Source: Trametopsis cervina
Taxonomy: Eukaryota > Basidiomycota > Agaricomycetes > Polyporales > Irpicaceae
Assembly (NCBI GenBank): GCA_022385755.1
Contig: MU278365.1
Span: 441,927 to 505,926, forward strand
DNA length: 64,000 nt
Reading direction: 5' to 3'
Shown: positions 41,851-53,758 of the stretch, in pieces
How the letters are laid out: each line of letters opens with the position of its first letter
Position numbering within the stretch: position 1 is the first letter of the stretch
Position numbers and translations under genes: made by a program
Notes under the pieces: generated by a model
The model's input: only the letters and a program-made list of their open reading frames with translations
Databases searched by the model: none
Told to the model about the DNA's origin: nothing

Positions 41851-43111
41851 GGTGTGAGCCCGGTGCGTCGTCTGGCTCCCGTACACCGAGCTTCGGTATA
41901 AGTACACGCATGCGTGCTTCAGCAGGCCCGCTCCAGCCCTCGGGTGCCGCACATCGCTCCGCCTGACTGCATCCCCGCTCGCTTTGTATAACAGAAGCGA
42001 ACTGGAGCATATGTGTATTCGTGCAGCTGACCTCGCACTCCCGCGGATTCTACGAAAGAATCACCCTGGATTGTAGCAATGACTGTGAGGCTACTGCTCG
42101 AGGAATAAGTACATGCCAGCAGTGACGGTGATGGTCAGAGCGAAAGATCAGCAGTCCCCATATCCGGATGATGCGACGTTCAGTAGATGGTGTATACTGT
42201 TCCTCAATCGCAATACAAGACGTAATGATGTAATTAGTCGCTAGGAGTGCGCTGGAAGACGAAACGAGGGAGCTACATCCTATAGCTACAGGAAATGCTT
42301 CGCGGCCTCACCAGCACGGACCTCCTCATTCGTGAATGCTTCCAACCAGATTCATGCAGCTGACATTACTAAAGGACTGCCGACGGGTCATGGGAGTGCG
42401 CTTCTTGCTTCGAGAAGTCACCGCCACACGTTCGCCGCTCACTTGACCTACCGCTGCCCGACAGCTGCCATTGTTTTGGTGAGAACGTTGGCGCGGCGTC
42501 ACCGCTCAAAATAAGAAATTGCGCCCTTGTTACCGGCCGGGTTTTACGTCAGGCATCTCTGGAAGGCCAATTATAATGGGCGGCGAGTGGCGAGTTGTTG
42601 TTCACTTCCATAGCAGCGCGCAACTGAGGAAATGTATTAGGACAGGGCATGCGAGCGTGTCAGCCGGGCTTTCTGTTTATGGTTCCCACTAAGTAGGGTT
42701 GTTTGCATATAGTTCTCCTGTGAAGCACCGTTTTATTTTGCACGAGAATTGACTCAGTGGTGACGCCGATGTTGAAGGGGCGCATTCAGGAATTTGAAAG
42801 ACGGAAGTGTGCAGCCATGTAGTAGCGTTATGCTGTACGGTAGTGGTACATAGCGAGGGGGTGAACCTACTCAAATTTACAATTCAAAGTAAGTCACCTT
42901 CGTGGCGTTACCAGACGCGCATGACGATGCAAGCACAGCGCAGCTCGCGGTGTACTAGTGAATCATCACGCAGAAAGTCATGTTGAGGAGTAATAAAATA
43001 TGCATTTGGGAAGGAACATATTCACGATTCGATCGCTCAACTTCAGAAACAAACGTTGCGGTGTCCACGCCGTATTAATACGGAAGAGTCCTTGGAGATC
43101 TATATCCCCTT
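41851..43111. other. Intergenic region with GH92 promoter
   Basis: 1.26 kb. It contains the GH92 upstream region, part of which is duplicated at 44680-44980, and the 3' flank of the isochorismatase-like gene. No gene or repeat was recognised in the rest. Confidence 0.4.
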
Positions 43112-44044
43112 CTACAACCCGGAAGGTACGCCATTGGCGACAGCTGCATCATGGGCCCTAGCAAGGAACCCGTACTCCGGCAGGTACCTAAAGTTGAATA
43201 GGAGAAGACGTCAGACAAATTAACCGTACCCAAACACAGAATGCGACTGACTGATCAAAGAACTGCAGAATTGCCTCGATGCCAGGAGGGTTGCGCCAGT
43301 CTCGCAGCAGCTCGGAGGCAACTGCAAACAGGGACAACACCTGAACACCGGCGCCACGCATGCGATCATTTGCATCCTGCGCGGTCCTGAGGTCGAACGT
43401 ACCCGATGCATCGCCGTTCGCAAACACGGAGTAGCCCTCCGCACGCAGCGACAGCGCAAGGAAGGTGGTGCAGACCTGCGCGGTAGAGTGAGTTCATTTG
43501 AACTGTGGTGGAGTGTAGAGGAAAGGGGCGCTTACATCGGTCGTGATTCCAGCAAGAATAACCTGTTTCTTCCCAGTAGCTTGCACCGCGGCTTTGAAGT
43601 CTGCGTTATCCCAGGCGTTGATTTCGCCGTTACGCTTGATGAGCGGCGCATTGGGATGAAGGTCGATGATCTCCTTGGGGAGAGGACCGTTGGGACCTGT
43701 ATCCAAACGTTCATGAACGATAGAAAGGACCACGGGTGACCAGATACGTACCATTTTCAGCGCTGGTCGTGAGGACAGTTGTCAGGTTGAAGACGTTGGC
43801 TAATGCAGCGTGAGCGAGGATATTGTTCTTCATTTCCGTTGGGGTGCGATCACGGGCGAGCTGGAACAGGCCTTCCTGTTGATCTACAATGAGGTAGACC
43901 ACGTTGTCCTTGTCAATCCTGTCGTAGGTGTACGCAGCAGCTGTTGGTAGCCATCAAGATACGCCCAGTTTTCGACGGAGGAAAGGACATACTAGCCATC
44001 AAGGCATGTGTTACGAAAGCAACGAGTGTTGAAGAGAAACGCAT
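43112..44044 (-). CDS. Isochorismatase-fold cysteine hydrolase with signal peptide
   Basis: Five exons from ATG 44044 to TAG 43112-43114, about 230 residues. The first exon encodes a hydrophobic leader (MRFSSTLVAFVTHALMA) joined in phase to AAYTYDRI. The family triad is visible: Asp in YLIVDQQEG, Lys in GKKQVILAGI and Cys in TTDVCTTF. Members hydrolyse isochorismate, nicotinamide or other amides; the substrate here is not deducible. The plus-strand paralogue at 50390-51267 lacks the leader exon. A TATAAAA box lies about 100 bp upstream. The leader implies secretion or entry to the ER, which is unusual for this fold. Confidence 0.9.
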
Positions 44045-44144
44045 GATCTATCTAGTACTGAGAGTTGCAGTGAAGAATGTACTGTGAATGGTAGTGAGGA
44101 AGATACCAAAATTCGCAGTGAGGAATAGCTTCAGTCTCGCTGAC

Positions 44145-44151
44145 TTTTATA
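44145..44151 (-). promoter_or_regulatory. TATA box of the secreted isochorismatase-like gene
   Basis: TATAAAA on the minus strand, 101-107 bp upstream of the ATG at 44044, at a distance like that of the paralogue's box. Confidence 0.6.
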
Positions 44152-44190
44152 CCCTGAGTGACAGGGTTTGTCGTAGAGCTCAAAGTCACA

Positions 44191-44631
44191 GTAAGCTGGC
44201 TCGTAAGCCTGCCTCGTAAGACGTGCCACTCACAAGTAGAGAATTTCGCAAGCAAAGCTACCTTCGGGATGTGGTAAGCTGACATAACCCGCAATGATAC
44301 CCTTGGCCATTGCTAGTGATATATTTCTGTGTCATTCTCATTGACTATTCGCTGGTAAGCATATTCACTCACTTCATCGCCGTTCTCCGATCCGCGATGT
44401 TCTGGTTTGACTACGTTCGGGCGAGAAGTATTAGTTCCGTCGCAACGTGCATCCCGATCATTCGAACGCGCGAAGAGTGCTGTACAATACTTAGTCGCAT
44501 GCAATCAATGACGGGTACACACTGTCATATAAAATTACCCGCGACTTGTCATTACAGCGTTGCTCGTAAGCTTCGATGTAAATTGTCTTACAGGTCGTCT
44601 TACGAGGCCTGCTTACCACGAGCCAGCTTAC
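44191..44631. repeat. 441-bp segment bounded by imperfect ~35-bp inverted repeats
   Basis: GTAAGCTGGCTCGT..CCTCGTAAGACG at 44191-44223 is matched in reverse complement at 44596-44631, with one small gap. No coding sequence is supported inside. The structure resembles a MITE or a short foldback element. I see no clear target-site duplication, so a mobile origin is only possible. Confidence 0.6.
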
Positions 44632-44678
44632 CCTATTCGAAGTGTCAACGTTCAAACATTGCACGAGTCGGCGTACAC

Positions 44679-44980
44679 TCACCGTAAACTTTGCCTGGAC
44701 TCCACCAATGTCTGCGCGAGTTCAATTGTCTTCGCAGCATCGGTGGCTGCGATGCTAATGCTGACTACAAGAATGGAGGTGAGTATGCGCACGGCGCGCG
44801 CCGTGTATGCTACAGTATGAGCAACTGCTTCAGTGGGCCCAAAGTCCTCGGTTGTCGCACACCACTCCTCTTGATAACATCTCTGGTCACTCTGTATGCC
44901 AGAAGCGAAAGGAAGCATATATGACCCAGTGCAACTGAGTTTACGGAAGAACTATCCTGCATTGCAGTAATGACAGATGC
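44679..44980 (-). pseudogene. Decayed copy of the GH92 promoter and signal-peptide region
   Basis: Read on the minus strand, the segment aligns by eye with the upstream region and first codons of the GH92 gene (41770-42090). Shared landmarks in the same order are ATATGCT..TTCGCTTCTG, TGTGCG(G/A)CA, CCGAGG, CTGAAGCA, CTCACC(G/T)CCA and the GCTGC(A/G)AAGAC after the leader. The GH92 catalytic blocks do not follow. A 79-codon frame (44918-44679) is a relic of the leader. It is a partial duplication. Confidence 0.75.
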
Positions 44981-47900
44981 CTACAAAAGTAAAGAGATCA
45001 AGTAAGCGACTATTGCCAGGATCACAGCACCGCCGGCGGTGATGTGTGTGCCGAAGTCACTCCAGATGTCGTTCAGGTCCATGACAGCGCGTAAACGAGG
45101 CGACAAGATGACGGAAATATCGTACACCTTCCCGGGTGTGTTCTCGCCTGCAACGATGTACAGCGTCTGCTTCGACTCATCGTAGTGGTAGCTGTCGCTC
45201 TTGCCCAGTCCCTGCACGATGACCTTGCTTCCATGTGCGATGAACGAGGGAAGGAATATCTCTGTGATGGCGGAGGAGAGGGGAGGATGGCCGACTTGCG
45301 GGGGTCTCGACGTCGATGGGCCGCCCGTCGCGCCAGAGAGACTTGTGTCGCTGTGGGGAACCACCCAGCTATAGCTGAAGTCTCCGATGTTGACCTCGTA
45401 TTTGAAGCGCAGAGGTATCCCAGCGGTCTTTGCTGGATAGGGCCTCACGATACTTCGCAGAATTCGGCCGCCATTGTCCAGGGTGGGTGCTGCCTGATGA
45501 TAGTACAGCAACGATGGCATCAGGGCCCTACGCTTACTAAACCAGGAGAAGTTCTCTCCGTTCCAGTCGTCGCCTCTCCCGTCGTCGTTGTCAGGGTTAT
45601 AATTCCATAGACTGAAGGAGGAGTATAAGCACGACATGAGGTGTAGAATAGGAAGTACTGACGTGAAGCCAATCAGAGATCGTTCCAATGCTGTAAGTAC
45701 GGCATCCATCATGCGCAGCTGCCATTTCCAGTTGTCAGTCTTGAAAGCTTCCCCTTTACTGATAACGAGTAAATATGCAAATGTACAAAATACGAATGAT
45801 CTGCACTTACTTCATATCCATAGGTATACCAGTTTCGCCTATGATCACCGGCTTCTCACCAAGAGAGCGATAGGCTTCGTTGGCTATGTTTGAGATCTGC
45901 AAGGTGTAATTGTCTCGCACTCCTCTCTGACCCCAGTAGAAGGCCTTGAGTGGGAACATTCCCTGTGATGCAGAAATCTCTGAATAAATGTGTCAGCCAT
46001 AAAATGCCACCACGTACTCGTGATAAGCCTTGCACGTTGACCGAAAAGTCCCCGAAGCCCTTCATGAAAAGCGCATTCAGGTCGTACCTGTGTTTACGTT
46101 AGTCGCCGTCAACTGAAAGAGAGAGGCCCTTACCAATGTGGTGCGTATACCATATTGTCTGGTTGATGTTTCGAGGTCCACGTGGGAGGACAGAACTATA
46201 TGGCAGAAATACTCAGTCGCTGTGTAGCGCGATGATCCTAATTCGTACCTCGTTAGGTATGGCCTCGACAAAGATGAACTTGTCTTTGTTCGAAGCAGCC
46301 CGAACACAGTCTACCCACTTCTCGAGGAACGGAAAGTAGTGATCGGTGTACCAATCAATCTTGTTGGAAGAAGACTGTTAGGGACATGGATGGCTTGTGT
46401 GGATGTACAGTACCTTTTTATTCGTCATAGGATCCTTGATGAAGTAGCTCTCGCGCAATACAACTCCTTCGTTCTTGATCTTGTCCCAGCCCCACACACC
46501 GTGCATCTCCCACAGACATTGGCCCTGCGTGGGACCGTCCGTCCGCCACGCTTTTCTACCGTCGACGTTGAGTAACTCTTTGCCGGTTTGTCGGGTTGGC
46601 ATAGGAAAGGAGCGTGTCCATACACCGACTTCTGTCGGGTGCCCGGCTCCGAGCATGAACGATTGGAGGGGAGTGGCTGCTGGGGCGTGAGCACATAGGA
46701 AGGGAACAAATATGACAAACTTACGGACAGGTCCCAAGTGTAGGTCCGTATTGTAATCAAAGGCGTGCATAGACTGCAAGTCTATATACCCTCTATGGGG
46801 TTCGTTCATGATCTATTTCTGTGTCAATGGTGTTAGGATTAGAAGAACGTTAGGACATACCTCGAATCCTATGACAGTATCCAAATCACCGAGTGTTTTG
46901 GCGACCATTCCCCACATGTCAAGGAAAGCATTTTGTAGGAAAGATTGTATGGACATTTCCTGGCCAGCAAGATTCTTCACCTTGAGTTTCGGCGCAAACG
47001 TGTCGCCCGCCCAAAAGCACGTCCTAGTAGATGAGATGTTATTGCGGTTCAACACGCTGGAGAAATGAACGACGCTTACGCCATGGTTGCCGCGGCGAGT
47101 TTCTGGTAGCCAGTAGGCCAAAGACCTCTCTCTTCCTCGATATGCCCTCCACCCTTCACTCCCTTTAGCCATGCGGCGTGTGTCTCTTCCAATGCATCAA
47201 GGTCAAATCCCGCTGTGCTCAGTGTCCATGCCGGGGCACCTGAGCCACCGGAGTACCGAGACCAGACGTCTTGATGACAGCAAACGAACGCGACCATTCC
47301 GTATTCTGGAAGCAATGACAAAAGCTTGTGCACATATTCGAGATACTCGAGATCATACTGCCCGCTGCTCTAATGGTTAGTATGACGCGACCAGGTCAGG
47401 CAAGAGTATTATGCGTACGGGCCAGCATGTTCAACGGCTTCCCATGTGAGAAGGAATCGGACTGCAAGAGGTGATTAGCTAGTTGCGTGCACGAGCCTGA
47501 TATAACACGTACTCACTGAATGTAAACCCCCATCTTCTCAAGCGTGAGAAATGTTCGTGTGCTTGATCAAGAGGAAATGGTCGCCCTACAAAAGTAGCAG
47601 CTTCGGGATTGGCAGGGAAAGCAGCGTTGTTATCATTAGTAGGTCTATCACAAGGGGTATTATATAACAGTATGGACATTGAAAAGCATACTTGCGCACG
47701 TTTTAGAATTGCCAGACAAATTCACGCCTCGCAAGTTGCAGACTCTTCCGGTGGCATCTAGGAAGTGGCGGCCGTGTAAACGGATTTTGCCTCCAGTACC
47801 TTTCGCAGACCAGTCGTGCGCAAACGACTGGGTACTGAGTAAGGACGCCTAAGAAAGAGATTAGTATATACATGCTTTACATATCCTGGTAAGAATATAC

Positions 47901-48255
47901 TGACCAGATTTGTGTCAGTTTCGGGTAGCACTGCACGTCGTGAAGGCTGCTCTGAATCATTCACCAGCACGAAGGAGGCCTCTGATGTCGTAGGTGACAC
48001 CATCTTCAAGGTACAGTTTAAGTATCCTTCAAAGCAGGGCGCCTGCACGGAAGCGAGAGGGTGGGTGGCAAGGTGCTGGTCGTGTACAACAGCGGGAAAC
48101 GAGTTAGGCGCGTCACTGCTGTCGCGATCACGACGGTAGATCTCGATGGCCCTGTAAGTATCTGCCATCAACAGTGGGTACACATATGAGATACGCGTTG
48201 GTCTACGATGGCGTACATGTACTCTAATGCACTGCAAAACGGACCACTTGCCCAT
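44981..48255 (-). CDS. GH5_12 glycosidase, steryl-glucosidase / glucosylceramidase-like (EGCrP2 type)
   Basis: About fifteen exons on the minus strand, roughly 800 residues, ending at 44981. Family landmarks in order: LHGRHFLDATGRVCNLRGVN, GRPFPLDQAHEHFSRLRRWG, EYVHKLLSLLPEYGM, CCHQDVWSRYSGGSGAP, GFEIMNEPHRGYIDLQS (acid/base Glu), FVEAIPNEF, YAPHWYDLNALF, VIIGETGIPMDM (nucleophile Glu) and LWNYNPDN with WNGENFSWFS. Fungal relatives remove glucose from ergosterol or ceramide glucosides in the cytosol or vacuole, so a role in glycolipid turnover is likely. The C-terminus ends AGGAVILAIVAYLISLLL, a hydrophobic tail that could anchor it to a membrane. The start could be 48255 or 48168; sequence before GRHFLD is poorly conserved. 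Confidence 0.9.
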
Positions 48256-48868
48256 TCACCCCAACTCTCTCAAGGATGTCCAATTTGACCACGTCGCAGG
48301 CAAACCAGTGTTGCTTCGAGACAATAATGATCATAGGTGACTGCGCAATTGTACGCTTCTAACTCGGACTGGTGGAGCAGAATTGCCTGGACACGCAGAA
48401 CATGAGCAGATGCCAACTAAAGGATGTCGTGAATTTGTGTGCTACCACTCGAGCCACGGAGGATGACATATCGTCATCTGGGGCAACAATTGCATGCACG
48501 GGACCAACTCCATGCTAGGTGCGCTGTACCATGGTTGTGGGTCATTTCAGCTAGAAAACTGACCCCCTTCGAAGCCATACACTTTATGAGCATATATAAG
48601 GTACTCAATCATCCTCCTTGTAACTTCCAAGCTCTCTGGATTCCCAAATGGAAAAACTGGACGTACAGGTGCAATACATTACTCTGGCTCGACTGCTTTG
48701 CAAACTAGATCGGCCAATCGGTCACTGACAGATATTACTCATACTCTCAGGTATTACTGATACAGTGCTGCGCTCAGGCGGCTTCCCGACGGGAATCCCG
48801 ACCGCCCTCACACACCCACTACCCGCGCGAGTAGACATACAAAAGAAGGCGGAGAGGTTTCCTCTGCC
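48256..48868. other. Divergent intergenic region
   Basis: 613 bp between the minus-strand GH5_12 gene and the plus-strand YciI-like gene. It contains TATATAAG near 48593. No gene was recognised. Confidence 0.4.
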
Positions 48869-49370
48869 ATGACCAACCCCATCGGACCATATCCGCTCTG
48901 CAATATGTCCCAAGCCCAGGCACAAACGTATAGCTTTCTTGTCTGCGCACCCGACTACCCTGATGTTCCCGCAACTAATCGTCGAGCTGCGACTCGTGCT
49001 CAGCACGTTGAGCATATGGGAAAGCTAGGAAAGGATGGAGTCCTGAGTATGTCCTCTTGAATTACTGATACTATCAGAACCATTCTGACTATCAGGCTTG
49101 ACAGGAACCGGTGGAGGCATGCTTGCACCTGATGAATACGGCGCCGTTGAGAGGACAGTTCGCGGTTCTATCATGATATTCGAGTGCGAGAGTTTGGATG
49201 CAGTGAGAAAGATCATTGAAGAAGACGTTTATTGGACTACGCTAGTGGTAAGCCTGCACCATGATGGTCCCGACCTACTGACGTTTCAATACATGTCTTA
49301 GTGGGACCACGAGCGACTGAGTATCATTCCGTTCTTCAGCCCTGCACCTGTACCCGCTTTGATGGCATAA
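48869..49370 (+). CDS. YciI-like (YCII-related domain) protein
   Basis: Three exons (48869-49046, 49096-49247, 49302-49370) join in phase to 132 residues. The sequence follows the YCII pattern: YSFLVCAPDYPD, an Arg-rich helix ending in the conserved His (RAQHVEHMG), DGVLSLTGTGGGML, GSIMIFECESLDAVRKII, then EDVYWTTLVWDHERLSIIPF. Proteins of this ferredoxin-like fold are small cytosolic dimers, some with peroxidase or dechlorinase-like activity. The precise role in fungi is unknown. It is divergent from the GH5_12 gene. No lesion seen. Confidence 0.88.
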
Positions 49371-50389
49371 GCATAAATAGCTGGGAAACATACTAACTAT
49401 AGCGATCGATGTCGTTTATTTACCCGCGATCGAACTGCCACCACTTTTTCTATGTCGTTGCGCTCTAAGTTGACCATGTTGCTTCAGAATGACAAACGTC
49501 ATGTGCTACCGTTAGACCAGATTCAACTGCAGCATTCACTGAGTATTCGATTTGGTACGGTAAGTACTCACCCCCTAGCCTTGGCCAATAGATCAGCTAC
49601 TATCGTGTTCGGCCATCCTGGGCTACAAGCCAACGCGGATACACGTGAGCGATGTGCGTAGTCATTACTGTAAAATCTCTGCGCTAATTGACCAATCTTT
49701 TGTATTGTTTAAGTGGGTCTTATCGCACCGATGGTGTGATACTGAATACATGACGGAAATGTTATGGCGCACCAAGGGTTTTGAGGGTCACCGGCCGTGC
49801 TGCGATATGCTCATAGTTGTTCTGGTGCCGGCGTGGGTGAGAAAAGACCTGTGTCATACCACCCTGAACTCATATAGCTTAACGTCGCCAATCAAGTGTG
49901 CAGGACGGCCGCTGGTCTACACGAGTTCCCCGTCGCCCTTCATCGCAGCAACAGTACTATAACTCGACAACTTGCAGACGCGGAGACAACAGAAAACCGC
50001 CGTTATCGCAAGGCCAAGCACGTTGCCATCAGCACCTGTCTTCCACAAGAGCCTTCATTGGTTGGGGACCAGTGGGATGAAGCTTTAGTGGCGGTAGAGT
50101 TCACGGCGAGCGCACGGCGACTGTGCACTTGTGCGCTTTTTCGAACATTGACACCTTCCTACAATGGTAACTTTGATCCTCACTCTTATCCAGGCGCCCA
50201 CTCCAGGTCTGCGAAAAGTACTGGGACAAGGCGATAACGACATCCAATAATATGCAGAGAGGTTTTCTGTTCTGTATACTGACCATGATTTTAGAGTATA
50301 AAACCTGGTGGGGGTGAACACTCCTCTCTGCAACCCCCAGTACCATCGCCATCTCTCCATCACCCATCGCTTCCTTGAGAAATATACAA
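49371..50389. other. Intergenic, with an unassigned possible exon
   Basis: At 49452 a frame starts MSLRSKLTMLLQNDKRHVL and reaches ..SIRFGT followed by a GTAAGT donor. I could not find a continuing exon that I trust. A further frame (49896-50237) has no recognisable domain. The right end holds the promoter of the next gene. Confidence 0.35.
50297..50303 (+). promoter_or_regulatory. TATA box of the cytosolic isochorismatase-like gene
   Basis: TATAAAA, 87-93 bp upstream of the ATG at 50390. Confidence 0.6.
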
Positions 50390-51267
50390 ATGGCCGGTAT
50401 GTTGTTTACAATTGAACCAGGCGTGCCTTGATAGCCATCATCAGCTTCCACGTACACCTACGATAGAATCGACAAGAACGATGTTGTCTTGCTCGTTGTA
50501 GATCACCAAGAAGGCCTATTCCAGATCTCCCGTGACCAATCCGCAACAGATATGAAGAGCAACATCCTCGCTCACGCTACTCTAGCCAAGATTTTTAACT
50601 TACCAACGGTCCTCACTACCAGTGCAGAGACGGGTACGTACCCCGTCACTAGCCCCTTTGATGCTTAATGAACGTCTGAACACAGGTCCTAATGGTCCTC
50701 TCCCCAAGGAGATCATCGACCTTCATCCCAATGCACCGTTCATCAAGCGTAACGGCGAGGTCAATGCATGGGACAACCCAGACTTCAAAGCTGCAGTGAA
50801 AGCTACTGGTAAGAAGCAGGTAATTCTTGCTGGAATCACAACCGACGTGGGTGTCCTTTTTTCATTTCCCATAACAGTTCACATAAGTTTGCTCTTCCAA
50901 TCAGGTCTGCACCGCTTTCCTTGCACTGTCCCTGCGCGCAGAGGGATATAGCGTATTTGCGAACAGCGATGCATCGGGTACATTCAACACCAAAACCGCG
51001 CAAGATGCAAACGATCGTATGCGTGCAGCTGGTGTTCAGGTGCTATCGCTTTTCGCGGTTTCCCTTGAGCTTATGCGAGATTGGCGCAACACTCCCGGCA
51101 CTAAGGAGATGCTGCCATTCTTTGATCAGTAAGTCACACTCTGTATTTGTGTGCGGGTTATTTTCTCACGTCTACCACGATCTAACTCAAGGTTCCTTCC
51201 TGAGTATGGATTCCTTGCGAGGGCCCACGACGCGTCTGTCTCCACTGGCGTGCTTTCCGGGTTGTAG
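50390..51267 (+). CDS. Isochorismatase-fold cysteine hydrolase, leaderless paralogue
   Basis: Five exons (50390-50396, 50445-50633, 50686-50846, 50905-51128, 51192-51267) give 218 residues. The first coding exon is only 7 nt (ATGGCCG), supported by a GTATGT donor and perfect phase into STYTYDRIDKNDVV. The triad is complete: Asp in LLVVDHQEG, Lys in GKKQVILAGI and Cys in TTDVCTAF. Intron positions after the first exon match those of the minus-strand paralogue at 43112-44044, and large blocks are identical (GPNGPLPKEIIDLHPNAP). It has no signal peptide, so it should be cytosolic. The pair probably arose by an inverted duplication. Confidence 0.9.
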
Positions 51268-51707
51268 ATGAGGATATAAATGAAGGGTATCTCTATACCG
51301 CGTAGCATATGATTCTGAAATTGAGTTTTCAACTCGTGAATCTCTGTCTTACAACCTATCCTTGTTTGACGTTTAATATGATCTCTTGCGTAAGATCTCT
51401 ATGGCATACCGAAGGATGCCTCGACCGACGACACCGACGCGCGTCTGATAACGCCACAAAGCTCGACGTTCTTTAAATTTTAAATTGGGATAGGGTCACC
51501 ACCAGCGTGGCACAAATAAAATGGAAATCCTTGCCCAACATCAGTCAGTACATAAAATTGTACCAAGAAAATGCATATATCGTGGCCACCGTAGAAACAC
51601 GTGCACGTATGGATTGATGGCGTCACAGCAGTCCCCAGTTGCCAGAAGCCACTACACTACGCCAGCTCTCACCTCAATCAAGTTCTCTTTTACTCGTGAA
51701 GTCTAGC
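51268..51707. other. Intergenic region
   Basis: 440 bp between the isochorismatase-like and DUF1308 genes, same strand. No feature was recognised beyond AT-rich stretches near 51470-51490. Confidence 0.4.
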
Positions 51708-53672
51708 ATGGACAGTCACCTTGAGCTACAAGCTATACGATCCAGGTTGAAAGAAATCCTTGCATCGATTTCGACATTCACTACCGTTGTCGTAAGGCCA
51801 CCCATCATCAACTCATCCATCGATTCTTCCGACGTTGAGTCATCACGCTCAGACTCTGTGCGCGGACTGAGAAACCTGCGAGATGCGGTGAAGAGAGACC
51901 TGGATGTACTAGAAAAGGTGAGTCATGTCTTTGGCGGTGCAGGCTGCGGTTCGAAGGCTAACAACGCCTTCCATCAGTAGTTCCTCGCGAATCCAGACAA
52001 CACACATGCCCCTGCGCTCTCGACTAACGCACCGTATCTCATCGCTGTCTGGAATGAAGTATTGCACGCAAAGCAACCAGTGATAGGCATCTGGAATACA
52101 TATTCTGAAAGTGGGTCATCGCTTCACCCTCGTCGGCGTCGCGGCGCGCCGAAGGAAGCTGGTGTCAAAGTGGACGTCGTGGCAGATGGGGGAAGACAAT
52201 GGATCCGCGTGAATACGTGAGTCTGAACTACGATTGAAGTCTTAAGATGCTCAAACCTTTGATTGTTCAACAGCACGAAGAACTCGCGTATGCTCGCAGA
52301 GTTTCGTGAGCTTGATTCATACCTAACAGAATCCGAATCCGATGAAGACGAGAGCGAGCGTAATCCTCCGACACTGGCGCAGACAGAGTTGGACAACTCC
52401 GTGCTTCGCATGGGAAGATCGTTACTTGAGGCTGCGAAACACAACCCGCTTGGAGACAAAGTGGGTATTCCGCGGGTTATCATGCGACTCACACGACTAG
52501 ATCCATCACCTGCAGATGAGAAGGAACACGATCTCCGAATTTCTCGCACAATTCAGGCACTTGAAGAACTAGGTGTTAGCGTTGAATTAGGAGAACAAAC
52601 CTTCGAGGGGCACAGTCAGAAGGAGGAAAAGGCCCATGTCACACGGTTGGAGCCTACCACCTGCATCAACCTTGACCTTTCCATCCTCGTCGCTCTGGTG
52701 TCCGATCTCACGCATGCCACTCTTCCATCCTCTCCTGAAGACGCCGAGTCACGTTTCACGCCCGGTGCTACTTATCTACAGTGGAAGAAGAAGCGAATAG
52801 ACGGGTTGAAAAGTGGTGCTCACACGACTGCTGATAATCTATCAGATGATGATGCACGATACCATGCCCGACCCTCGAGAGCGTTGGTGCAACAGGCCAT
52901 ACAGGAGATGCATCGTAGTCTCCTAGATGAAATATCAGAACGAACGGCCGTACACCAACACGTTGAGTTCTGGACCACTCTCGAGGCGCGAAACAGATGC
53001 CTACAGATTGTTGGCAAAATCGGCGGTACCAACGAGAAACGACGCGCTGAAGCGCTTCTATCTACGGATGTAGACCTCGATATACGCCAAGCCGAAGAGG
53101 CATTCTGGCGCGACTCCCGGTATCACTCTTCCCGTATACCTCTATTGCCGATACGGATGTTACCCGCAGGCTTACCGGACGAAAAAGTCAACCCGCCATT
53201 AAGGTCACAGGATAACAAGCCCCTCTCGCCTTTCTTTCGATCGTTAGCGGGTATATGTCGAGATATTCTAGCGCAAGAGACGACGACATACTCCCGTTCG
53301 AATGACCCATCTGAGTCCCCGCTGGACAACCTGCGCAACGACGACGATGATCCAGAGACAGGCGAGATTCCGCGCGCGACAGTGATGAAGGCAAATCCGC
53401 GTTTGACGGTTCATACAGTACAGAGTACCCTTTGGGGTGCGGTCAGAGGATGGACGACACTCACCGCGAATAAGACGAGCGTGAAAGCCCTGCTAAGAGA
53501 TATCAAATCAGTCAAAAACAAGTCCTGGGACCAAAGCGACGACAGCGATCTCGTTGACACATTAGAAACACTCAACATCAAAGATAGCGAAGACCCGGCG
53601 GAAATCGCGGCTCTTTGGATGGTAGACCCACGTAGTCTGGCTGAGGGTATGCGAGCAGATTTCGAGCCTTGA
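51708..53672 (+). CDS. DUF1308-domain protein (C7orf25/UPF0415-like)
   Basis: Three exons (51708-51917, 51981-52216, 52274-53672) join in phase to 614 residues. The N-terminal helical part (LQAIRSRLKEILASISTF) is followed by YLIAVWNEVLHAKQPVIGIW and the diagnostic VDVVADGGRQWIRVNTTKNS. The central part contains NLDLSILVALVSDLTH, which resembles a PIN-like beta strand and Asp arrangement expected of this family. The C-terminal third has TVHTVQSTLWGAVRGWTTLT and LWMVDPRSLAEGMRADFEP. The biochemical role of this eukaryote-wide family is not established to my knowledge. It converges on the next gene, with 86 bp between stops. Confidence 0.85.
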
Positions 53673-53758
53673 TACTACGGTGGATAAGGTGTACAATACA
53701 TGCATCCCGGAGGTGTAGCGCATTCATGCTACCACTTCACAGGAAATCAAATTTCTTC

